Positions 7,713 through 12,406 of a stretch of 12,406 nucleotides of DNA are shown one piece after another. Positions within the stretch are counted from its first letter, which is position 1. Every line of letters starts with the position of its first letter. Under the pieces are notes generated by a model. That model made no database searches. It worked only from the letters and a program-made list of their open reading frames with translations, and had not been told where the DNA came from. The position numbers and the translations under genes were made by a program. Origin of the DNA: Thermococcus sp. (GTDB taxonomy: Archaea > Methanobacteriota_B > Thermococci > Thermococcales > Thermococcaceae); the NCBI GenBank assembly GCA_021160985.1, contig JAGHBN010000002.1, forward strand, positions 1 through 12,406. Direction: 5' to 3'.

Positions 7713-8492
7713 GGCCGCGTAGAGCTTTTCGAAGAAACCTTTTCTCTTTTCTCTGAGTACCCACCCCTCGAGGATTTCGCCGGTCTCTTTTATGGCCCTG
7801 GATGCCTTTGTGTGGGGGGCGTACATCAGGACGGGGGTTCCGTTGTTGGTGGCCTCGGGAACTGCGTGATCGAAGGGTATTATGCCAACAACAGGGACGC
7901 CAACGGTGTATTCAATAAAATCGACGATGTCCTGGAGTCTGTCCGAGGACTCTCTGACCTTGTTGAGGATGACGCCCACCTGGAGCCCGTATGCCTCTCC
8001 GAGGCGTTTGAGCTTGATCACTTCATTCTCTATCATCCTGTGGACGGAATGAACCGGACAGCGCTCTATCTCGACTATTATCAGCTGGTACTGGGCCAGC
8101 CTGAATGTTGATATGGTGTCAAAGGGTATTCCAACCGGCGAGTCTATCACAGTCAGCCGGTACCTTGGCTGAATTTCTCTCACTATATCTCTAATCCTCC
8201 TGCCCTCAATGTCAATTACGTCAGAGAGCTTTGAGCTGCCGGGGATGATATCGACACGGGTTCTGGGGTCGTGATATATGACATCGACCACCCTCATGTT
8301 CGGGTTCCTTATCAGCGTATGAATGTTATACCCGGGGTTGTCGATCCCGAAGTGGAAGGCGAGCTTCGGCAGATACAGATCCCCGTCTATTAGAAGGGTG
8401 GGGTAACTTTTTTTCGCGAAGTAGACCCCCAGATTGCTCGTTATGGTGGTCTTACCAGCGCCACCCCTCCCAGTGACCACTATAGATACCAT
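7662..8492 (-). CDS. MinD/ParA-like P-loop ATPase
   Basis: This deviant-Walker ATPase is related to MinD and ParA, which use ATP-dependent dimers to position proteins or DNA. Numbered from the longer ATG at 8507 (281 residues): Walker A GRGGAGKTT (13-21), switch region LIDGDLYLPKL (39-49), Walker B VIDSP (120-124) and LNKV (181-184). The signature lysine of the usual KGGxGKT is arginine here (R14). The C-terminus KRKGFFEKLYAALISFLHR (254-272) looks like the amphipathic membrane-targeting helix of MinD. I prefer ATG 8492 (276 residues) because GGGGATGA precedes it with six-base spacing, while ATG 8507 has no ribosome site; both are possible. It lies 27-42 bases after a small winged-helix gene on the same strand, suggesting an operon. 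The last 51 bases overlap pyrE and encode the tail beyond the helix. Confidence 0.85.
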   Translation of the reverse strand: MVSIVVTGRGGAGKTTITSNLGVYFAKKSYPTLLIDGDLYLPKLAFHFGIDNPGYNIHTLIRNPNMRVVDVIYHDPRTRVDIIPGSSKLSDVIDIEGRRIRDIVREIQPRYRLTVIDSPVGIPFDTISTFRLAQYQLIIVEIERCPVHSVHRMIENEVIKLKRLGEAYGLQVGVILNKVRESSDRLQDIVDFIEYTVGVPVVGIIPFDHAVPEATNNGTPVLMYAPHTKASRAIKETGEILEGWVLREKRKGFFEKLYAALISFLHRQRVPAGKKL

Positions 8493-8534
8493 ATTTTTCA
8501 TCCCCATTCGTGAATAAATTATTAAAGAAGAGGG

Positions 8535-8750
8535 CTAGATGTAGTCCTCTATGGTTTTTGCACGAACCATTATTGAAGCCTTTTCTTTTCCGTAGAAGAC
8601 CTCGACGAGGCCATCAGATTCAAGCTCTTTAACGGTCTTCAACAATGCTGATGCGGGTGTTTCGAGTTCAGCGCTCAACTTGTGGAGGGCGACCGCCCTT
8701 TTTTTCGTGGCGAGGGTTCGGTAAACCACATCCTTCCGCCTGCCGAACAT
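8535..8750 (-). CDS. Small winged-helix DNA-binding protein
   Basis: The 71-residue basic protein fits a single winged helix-turn-helix domain: helices around 20-50 (VALHKLSAELETPASALLK, then VKELESDGLV) followed by a beta-hairpin wing (VEVFYGKEKASIMVRA). This pattern is close to MarR/TrmB-type wHTH domains, but the protein has no effector or dimerisation domain, so it probably acts as a dimer or with a partner. Codon use and the intact frame support a real gene. A TATA box (TTTATTTA on the minus strand at 8784-8791) lies 34-41 bases upstream of the ATG, and GGTG lies seven bases upstream. The MinD-like ATPase gene follows closely, so the two may be co-expressed and work together. Its target sites are unknown. 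Confidence 0.75.
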   Translation of the reverse strand: MFGRRKDVVYRTLATKKRAVALHKLSAELETPASALLKTVKELESDGLVEVFYGKEKASIMVRAKTIEDYI

Positions 8751-8783
8751 CCAGCGGCACCATAACTATTTACGTTGAGGAAC

Positions 8784-8791
8784 TAAATAAA
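8784..8791 (-). promoter_or_regulatory. TATA box of the winged-helix/MinD-like operon
   Basis: On the minus strand the sequence reads AAGGTTTATTTAG, a BRE-like purine run followed by TATA. It predicts an RNA start near 8762 and a leader of about 12 bases before the ATG at 8750. Unlike the other divergent pairs here, this one has a separate TATA box for each gene. Confidence 0.55.
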
Positions 8792-8853
8792 CCTTCTGTG
8801 AACATATTTGTCGCTTTTTCGGAAATGCCTAACATCTTTCGGGCTCGAAAACG

Positions 8854-8861
8854 TTTTATAA
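8854..8861 (+). promoter_or_regulatory. TATA box of the RNA methyltransferase gene
   Basis: CGAAAACG followed by TTTTATAA is a strong archaeal BRE-TATA pair. The predicted RNA start falls at about 8880-8884, so the message starting at ATG 8883 may have an extremely short leader, even though a GGTGA is present at 8875-8879. Confidence 0.6.
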
Positions 8862-8882
8862 GCCTGGGTCAGAGGGTGAATC

Positions 8883-10136
8883 ATGCGAGGAATCGTCGAA
8901 AAATTGGATTTTGAGGGCATGGGAGTCGTGAGGATAGGGAAGAAGGAGTTTCACGTTCCCTTCACCGCCCCTGGCGATGAGGTTGAAATAAAGAAGTGGA
9001 GAAGAAAAAAGCGCAGGCTTATTGCCACGGATTTTGAAGTCGTTAAGGAATCACCGGAGAGAGTTCCGCCGGAGTGTCCGTATTTTGGAAAATGCGGGGG
9101 CTGTGCACTGCAGCACATACCTTACAGCGAACAGCTGAGGGTAAAGGGTGAAAAACTCGCAAAGCACATTGGAATGGATGTTGAGGTTCTCCCCTCTCCC
9201 CGGCCCTACGGACACAGAAACAGAATAGACGTGGTTGTTTCAACTGGTGGCATTGGCTTCAGGAGAAAGGGCACCTGGTGGGATGCGGTTGATATTGAGT
9301 GGTGTCCGGTCTTCGGCGAGGCCAGCAAACGGGTTCTCCGCTCTCTGAGAGAGTTCATAGAGGACTTCAAGCCGAGTCTCTATAACATACGCGAGAATTC
9401 GGGTTTTCTGAGGTACATCGTCATAAGGGAGGGTAAGTTTACGGGTGAGCTGATGGTAAACCTTGTCACCTCGGAGGGTGAGCTGCTGGAGGAGTTTCCC
9501 AACTACTTCGACTACGCCACCTCGGTTTACTGGAGCGTTAACAGGACGAAGAGCGACGTCTCCTACGGCGAGATAGAGCGCTTCTGGGGGAGCGAGTTCA
9601 TACGCGAGAGGCTCAATGACGTTGTTTATCTGATTCATCCCAACAGCTTCTTCCAGACCAACAGCTATGGGGCCGTCGAGCTCGTGAAAAAAGTTGGGGA
9701 GTTCGTGGAGGGTGAGAAGGTTCTCGACCTCTATTCCGGAGTCGGGACTTTTGCCGTGTACCTCGCCAAGAGGGGGTTCTCCGTTGAAGGGATTGAGATA
9801 AACCCGTTTGCCGTCGATATGGCGAGGAGGAACGCCGAGCTGAATGGGGTTGAGGCCGCCTTCCATGTCGGGGAAGACAGGGACGTGGAAAACTTGGGAG
9901 TGTACGATACCCTGGTTCTTGACCCTCCCAGGGCGGGTTTGCATCCTAAACTCATCAAAAAAATTTTAAAAGAACAGCCCGAGACTGTCGTGTACGTATC
10001 TTGTAATCCGGCCACTCTGGGCGAGAATTTAAAGAAATTGCTTGAAAAGTACGAGGTTGAGACTGCAGTTGGGGTCGATATGTTCCCCCACACTCCCCAC
10101 GTGGAGGCCGTAGTTAAATTGAAGCTCAAGGTTTAA
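8883..10136 (+). CDS. TrmA/RlmD-family RNA (uracil-C5)-methyltransferase with a 4Fe-4S site
   Basis: The 417-residue enzyme transfers a methyl group from SAM to C5 of a uridine in tRNA or 23S rRNA. In order: an N-terminal TRAM-like beta-barrel (about 1-55); cysteines C65, C71, C74 and C141 arranged as the 4Fe-4S ligands of RumA/RlmD; a central domain; and the SAM-binding fold with LDLYSGVGTF (281-290), DPPRAGLHP (348-356) and catalytic C374 in YVSCNPATL. Thermococcales carry two such paralogs, characterised in P. abyssi as one tRNA U54 and one 23S rRNA enzyme, thought to have been acquired from bacteria; I cannot say which one this is without alignment. The ATG at 8883 gives the expected TRAM start. 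LrpA follows after 67 bases with its own promoter. Confidence 0.9.
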   Translation: MRGIVEKLDFEGMGVVRIGKKEFHVPFTAPGDEVEIKKWRRKKRRLIATDFEVVKESPERVPPECPYFGKCGGCALQHIPYSEQLRVKGEKLAKHIGMDVEVLPSPRPYGHRNRIDVVVSTGGIGFRRKGTWWDAVDIEWCPVFGEASKRVLRSLREFIEDFKPSLYNIRENSGFLRYIVIREGKFTGELMVNLVTSEGELLEEFPNYFDYATSVYWSVNRTKSDVSYGEIERFWGSEFIRERLNDVVYLIHPNSFFQTNSYGAVELVKKVGEFVEGEKVLDLYSGVGTFAVYLAKRGFSVEGIEINPFAVDMARRNAELNGVEAAFHVGEDRDVENLGVYDTLVLDPPRAGLHPKLIKKILKEQPETVVYVSCNPATLGENLKKLLEKYEVETAVGVDMFPHTPHVEAVVKLKLKV

Positions 10137-10154
10137 CTTATGAACTAATGGGTT

Positions 10155-10169
10155 CGAAAGATTAATATA
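10155..10169 (+). promoter_or_regulatory. Promoter of lrpA (BRE and TATA box)
   Basis: CGAAAG followed by ATTAATATA is a good BRE-TATA pair. The predicted RNA start is near 10191, right at the GGGTGA ribosome site before the ATG at 10204. P. furiosus LrpA represses its own promoter, so an operator near 10170-10200 is expected, but I cannot define it by eye. Confidence 0.6.
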
Positions 10170-10203
10170 GGTGGTTTTCATAAAGTTGACAGGGTGAAGG
10201 AAT

Positions 10204-10629
10204 ATGCTCGACGAAAGGGATAGGATCATAATTGAGATGCTCACCAAGGACGCTCGCACCCCTTTCACGGAGATTGCAAAGGTCCTTGGTATAAGTGAGA
10301 CTGCCGTTAGGAAGCGCGTTAAGGCCCTTGAGGAAGCCGGAGTCATAAAGCAATACACGGTGGTTATAGACCCCTCAAAGCTGGGATACAACCTGGTCAG
10401 CCTTACGGGCGTTGATACCATGCCCGAGAAGATATTTGAGGTGGCGGCGAAGCTGAAGGAGTTTGACTTCGTTAGGAGCGTCTACCTGACCAGCGGCGAC
10501 CACATGATAATGGCCGAGATTTGGGCAAAGGATGGGGAAGACCTCTCCGATATAATCTCCAACAAAATAGGGAAGATTGAGGGCGTTACGAAGGTCTGCC
10601 CGGCCATAATCCTTGAGAAGCTGAAGTAG
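10204..10629 (+). CDS. lrpA: Lrp/AsnC-family transcription regulator, LrpA ortholog
   Basis: The 141-residue protein equals P. furiosus LrpA in length and resembles it throughout from memory, including the end GKIEGVTKVCPAIILEKLK. It has an N-terminal helix-turn-helix (about 20-40: FTEIAKVLGISETAVRKRVK) and a C-terminal RAM domain (about 66-138) that oligomerises and in many Lrp proteins binds amino acids. LrpA of P. furiosus is a dimer-to-octamer DNA-binding protein known to repress its own gene; ligand response is not established. The ribosome site GGGTGA lies six bases before the ATG. The gene is followed immediately by a terminator-like hairpin whose first base is the last base of the stop codon. 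Other targets cannot be deduced from this window. Confidence 0.93.
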   Translation: MLDERDRIIIEMLTKDARTPFTEIAKVLGISETAVRKRVKALEEAGVIKQYTVVIDPSKLGYNLVSLTGVDTMPEKIFEVAAKLKEFDFVRSVYLTSGDHMIMAEIWAKDGEDLSDIISNKIGKIEGVTKVCPAIILEKLK

Positions 10630-10673
10630 AGCCTTTGAGAAAGGCTCGCGAAAACTTTTCTAGTTTTGTTTTG
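10629..10673 (+). terminator. Hairpin plus T-rich tract after lrpA
   Basis: GAGCCTTT (10629-10636) and AAAGGCTC (10640-10647) form a perfect eight-base stem with a three-base loop, followed by T-runs at 10656-10672. The stem begins inside the lrpA stop codon. The shape matches a transcription terminator. Confidence 0.65.
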
Positions 10674-10881
10674 GGGCGATTAATGTGGCATAAAAGGAGC
10701 GGTTAAAAGTTGGCATGCTTCTTGAAGAGCTGTTGTGAGTATGTTTGTACTCATGCTAGACGATTTAATGAGTGGTTGCTTTAAAAGGCGCCTGAAGGGC
10801 GCTCAAGTATAGATAACACGCTTTGAATTGCCAGTTTAGAATTCAAACTCCTCCAAAAAGCCTGTGTAAAAAGCATGCCAA

Positions 10882-10928
10882 ACTTTCTCCAGCAAGCTTT
10901 GCTTATCAAAGCTTGACCAAAAAATTAC
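10882..10928. repeat. Diverged direct repeat, copy A, containing a nine-base-stem hairpin
   Basis: The copy starts with ACTTTCTCCAGC, has hairpin arms CAAGCTTTG (10893-10901) and CAAAGCTTG (10907-10915) around a five-base loop, and continues ACCAAAAAATTACT. The order of parts matches copy B near 11161. Confidence 0.55.
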
Positions 10929-11160
10929 TATCCTTTAAACTCGGGGTTTTGGGCGTGGTTTTCATTTCAAAATTCCTCATCTTCAAGTGGAGAACACTCA
11001 TCACGTGATTATTACTAGGAAGTTTACTTTCTTTTCCGACGCTCGTAGGGCGTCTTTTTGGAGTTAAACTCTCCCAGAGGGCCGGTATGATTGTTCTCAC
11101 TTACAACTCTGTAATTGGTTTGAAAACTCTCATAAGGCGAGTGTTTCAAAACAGTTTATT

Positions 11161-11213
11161 ACTTTCCGCCAGCGCTGAAGCTTTTGGGAAAGCTTCACCA
11201 AAAGGGTTTACTC
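11161..11213. repeat. Diverged direct repeat, copy B, containing a nine-base-stem hairpin
   Basis: The copy starts with ACTTTCCGCCAGC, has hairpin arms TGAAGCTTT (11176-11184) and AAAGCTTCA (11189-11197) around TGGG, and continues with ACCAAAAGGGTTTACT. Compared with copy A, the stem core AAGCTTT/AAAGCTT and both flanks are kept while the loop and outer pairs differ. Confidence 0.55.
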
Positions 11214-11244
11214 CCGAAAATGCAGGGGGAACTTTCGTGCACTC

Positions 11245-11252
11245 TATAAATA
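11245..11252 (+). promoter_or_regulatory. Orphan TATA box in the spacer
   Basis: TATAAATA is among the best TATA matches in the window, yet no gene follows. The predicted RNA start is near 11275, between the arms of the 11254-11290 inverted repeat. Downstream lie a 20-codon frame beginning ATG at 11281 and the hairpin at 11313-11329, so a small RNA or very small peptide is possible. Confidence 0.35.
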
Positions 11253-11453
11253 GCGGGGATTTTTGGGGAGTTTACTCTCAATGATCCCCGTGAGAGCGTT
11301 TCATTATCAGAAGGCACTCGAGGAGTGCCGAAATAAGTTGTGAAACTGCGTGAAGTAGGGTGGTTAAGGGTTAAACTCCTCAATTAAAACAGTGAAGTTA
11401 AAATCTTGCACGAGTTAAATCAAGGACTTCTAACGCGGCTAAAATTATTTGAT

Positions 11454-11477
11454 CAAACTTTTCGCCAGAAAAGTTTG
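11454..11477 (-). terminator. Hairpin just after the tRNA gene
   Basis: CAAACTTTT (11454-11462) and AAAAGTTTG (11469-11477) form a perfect nine-base stem around CGCCAG. It starts three bases past the tRNA CCA, in the minus-strand direction, and is followed there by A/T-rich sequence. It may help end or process the tRNA transcript. Its ACTTTTCGCCAG string resembles the start of copies A and B. Confidence 0.5.
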
Positions 11478-11480
11478 GTG

Positions 11481-11558
11481 TGGTGCGGTGGCCGGGATTC
11501 GAACCCGGGTTACCGGCTTGGGAGGCCGGTGTCCTGGACCAGGCTAGACTACCACCGC
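11481..11558 (-). tRNA. tRNA-Gly, anticodon CCC
   Basis: The minus strand folds as a full cloverleaf: acceptor GCGGTGG paired with CCACCGC, a D arm with AGCCTGGTCC, anticodon stem CCGGC/GCCGG around the loop CTCCCAA (anticodon CCC, reading GGG), a T arm CGGGTTCGAATCCCG, discriminator A, and an encoded CCA at 11481-11483. Length is 78 bases including CCA. No intron is present. The tRNA is read on the same strand as the methyltransferase gene that ends 14 bases upstream. Confidence 0.97.
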
Positions 11559-11571
11559 GCGCCCGTTATTC

Positions 11572-12204
11572 TTAAGGAGAGGGGGCTTTAAAAGTTTTAC
11601 TCTCCTCAATCTTCCGAGCGACGATTAAGCGGACTATTCCGCGGTAATAGCTCTCTTCAAGCTCGACTTCAAAGTATTTCGAGACGAGTTTGTGCGTCTC
11701 CCGTAGCGGGTCGTCATCAAGGAGAAGCTTCAACGGCAACTTCAGGGGAAGAAGAAAGAGGTAACTCAGTAAAGCTGAATCGCTCGTCGTGTGTTCGAGG
11801 AATATTGCCCTTCCTCCGGGTTTCAAGACCCGGAAGATTTCCCGCATACCTCTCTCAGGATTGGGAACGGTGCAGAAGACGAAGGAACTCAGGACGGTAT
11901 CAAAGCTGTTGTCTGGAAACGGAAGCTTCTCAACGTCCGCAACCTCAAAGCAGACCTTTAAGTTGAGCCCTTGGGCCTTCTCTATGGCGATTTTGAGTGT
12001 CTCGGGGACGGCATCGACGGCGCAGAGCTCAACATCACTCGGATAATAACGTAGTGTTTTCCCAACCCCAACACCGACTTCCAGAGTTTTTCCCTTAACC
12101 AACGAAACCGCCCTCTCGCGCAGGGAACAGAAGAACCTGTCGAGCGGTCTCTTAAGGGCCTCATAGTACCTTGCTACGCGCGAATACTTGGCTTTGAACG
12201 ACAT
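11572..12204 (-). CDS. Class I SAM-dependent methyltransferase (UbiE/Methyltransf_11 type)
   Basis: The 210-residue cytoplasmic protein has the canonical class I order: motif I LEVGVGVGKTLRYYP (41-55), an acidic end of strand 2 CAVDAVPETL (61-70), ADVEKLPFPDNSFDTVLSS (89-107), and RVLKPGGRAIFLEH (125-138). Such proteins methylate small molecules or lipids; the hydrophobic stretch SALLSYLFLLPLKLPLKLLL (143-162) might contact a membrane or hydrophobic substrate, as in phosphatidylethanolamine methyltransferase-like members. The true substrate is unknown. The ATG at 12204 is the only good start, with no ribosome site; a TATA-like element 20-28 bases upstream suggests a leaderless message. The last few codons also hold the promoter of the downstream tRNA. 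Confidence 0.85.
   Translation of the reverse strand: MSFKAKYSRVARYYEALKRPLDRFFCSLRERAVSLVKGKTLEVGVGVGKTLRYYPSDVELCAVDAVPETLKIAIEKAQGLNLKVCFEVADVEKLPFPDNSFDTVLSSFVFCTVPNPERGMREIFRVLKPGGRAIFLEHTTSDSALLSYLFLLPLKLPLKLLLDDDPLRETHKLVSKYFEVELEESYYRGIVRLIVARKIEESKTFKAPSP
11586..11594 (-). promoter_or_regulatory. tRNA-Gly promoter inside the methyltransferase coding end
   Basis: On the minus strand the sequence reads AAAACTTTTAAAGCC, a BRE-TATA-like element. It predicts an RNA start near 11564, about six bases before the mature tRNA. The element lies within the last eight codons of the methyltransferase gene. Confidence 0.5.
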
Positions 12205-12223
12205 GGATTAAGTTGGGAAGGGC

Positions 12224-12232
12224 TTTTAAAAA
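12224..12232. promoter_or_regulatory. Shared TATA element of the two divergent methyltransferase genes
   Basis: TTTTAAAAA within GGGCTTTTAAAAAGGTG is nearly palindromic. Plus-strand use predicts an RNA start near 12254, seven bases before the ATG at 12261. Minus-strand use predicts a start near 12202, at the ATG at 12204 itself. Confidence 0.5.
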
Positions 12233-12260
12233 GGTGAACCCAAAGGGGGGCGGTGAGAGC

Positions 12261-12406
12261 ATGCCGTACCTAGTGATCGAGCACCTCGAGGAGATAAGCG
12301 ACTGGCTGTGGCTGGAGTACAAGCACGTGAGCGAGTGGTGGAAGGAGAAGCTGATTTTCACCAACGTCCTGCCAGAGGAGAGGGAGAGACTCGCCCAGCT
12401 CGGGAG
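12261..12406 (+). CDS. SFM1-like SPOUT methyltransferase (3' end cut off by the window)
   Basis: Only the first 48 residues are visible, starting MPYLVIEHLEEISDWLWLEY and continuing with KHVSEWW and LIFTNVLPEERERLAQLG. This opening resembles the archaeal COG2428/PF04252 family, related to yeast Sfm1, a SPOUT-fold enzyme that methylates an arginine of ribosomal protein Rps3; yeast Sfm1 also begins with an I-E-H-x-E-E type motif and an S-x-W-x-x-L-E-Y stretch. In archaea the substrate is not known to me. CGGTGAGAGC precedes the ATG, a good ribosome site. The SAM-binding knot would be beyond the window, so the call rests on the N-terminus only. Confidence 0.62.
   Translation, partial: MPYLVIEHLEEISDWLWLEYKHVSEWWKEKLIFTNVLPEERERLAQLG

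Larger units (their letters stand above)
10674..11480. other. Hairpin-rich spacer with no convincing gene
   Basis: This stretch of about 800 bases holds only short open frames (65 residues or fewer) with no good ribosome site, so I call no protein. It contains many inverted repeats: 10736-10753, 10834-10850 around GAATTC, 10893-10915, a ten-base palindrome at 11000-11009, GACGC/GCGTC at 11038-11054 followed by TTTTT, a bulged stem at 11119-11150, 11176-11197, a seven-base stem at 11254-11290, 11313-11329 (with outer GTTTCA/TGAAAC arms) and 11454-11477. TATA-like boxes occur at 10780-10787 and 11245-11252. Short strings such as AAACTC and GTTTACTC recur about eight times. Candidates are small RNAs, a decayed mobile element, or an interspersed repeat family; the sequence alone does not decide. 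Confidence 0.6.

Noticed and set aside
8751..8882. Possible gene on the plus strand starting near 8645 and crossing this promoter region
   Set aside because: That frame is antisense to the winged-helix gene and then runs into the methyltransferase start; the region is better explained by two separate TATA boxes.
10741..10812. 23-codon frame starting ATG 10741 after GTGAGT
   Set aside because: It starts inside a hairpin, has no TATA box at the right distance and no recognisable sequence; chance is likely.
10997..11003. C-box-like GTGATGA on the minus strand, suggesting a C/D box guide RNA
   Set aside because: No CTGA D box was found within about 70 bases downstream on that strand, and no C'/D' pair is visible.
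10674..11480. CRISPR array
   Set aside because: Recurrent strings are only 6-8 bases, vary in orientation and are irregularly spaced; no repeat of about 30 bases with even spacers, and no cas gene.
11400..11560. Integration site (att) at tRNA-Gly
   Set aside because: No second copy of the tRNA 3' end and no integrase gene are visible in the window; an element outside the window or long decayed cannot be excluded.
11406..11591. 61-codon open frame crossing the tRNA
   Set aside because: It reads antisense through tRNA-Gly, so it is a by-product of the tRNA sequence.

Overview
The window looks like chromosomal DNA of a hyperthermophilic archaeon of the Thermococcales, most likely Thermococcus. 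The ATP-dependent DNA ligase, the archaeal pantoate kinase and the Lrp-type regulator closely match, from memory of the families, the Thermococcus kodakarensis ligase and pantoate kinase and Pyrococcus furiosus LrpA. Promoters are archaeal (purine-rich BRE followed by a TATA box), ribosome sites are GGTGA-like, and the tRNA encodes its own CCA. Species cannot be named from sequence alone.

Layout. 3-1466 (+): C-terminal part of an NhaC-family Na+/H+ antiporter. 1515-2579 (+): a saccharopine/lysine-dehydrogenase-like oxidoreductase, convergent with and overlapping 2564-3355 (-), a dimethylargininase-type guanidino hydrolase. 3449-4363 (+): pantoate kinase, translationally coupled to a 74-residue membrane protein (4360-4584). 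4624-6312 (+): DNA ligase, convergent and overlapping with 6296-7039 (-), a PrsW-like membrane protease. 7146-7712 (+): orotate phosphoribosyltransferase, convergent and overlapping with 7662-8492/8507 (-), a MinD-like ATPase that follows a small winged-helix gene (8535-8750, -). 8883-10136 (+): a TrmA/RlmD-type Fe-S RNA m5U methyltransferase. 10204-10629 (+): LrpA. 10630-11480: about 850 bases without a convincing gene but rich in hairpins and diverged repeats. 11481-11558 (-): tRNA-Gly(CCC). 11572-12204 (-): a UbiE-like SAM methyltransferase. 12261-end (+): the start of an SFM1-like SPOUT methyltransferase.

How it fits together. Most genes are housekeeping: CoA and pyrimidine synthesis, DNA joining, RNA modification, amino-acid-responsive regulation. 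Plus- and minus-strand genes alternate. All three convergent pairs overlap at their 3' ends (16, 17 and 51 bases). Three of the four divergent pairs appear to share one near-symmetric TATA element.

The less explained parts are the hairpin-rich spacer before the tRNA, the winged-helix/MinD-like pair (arginine in place of the signature lysine, MinD-like C-terminal amphipathic helix), and the argininase-like/lysine-dehydrogenase-like pair. I do not see a clear new multi-gene system such as a defence island or a CRISPR array.
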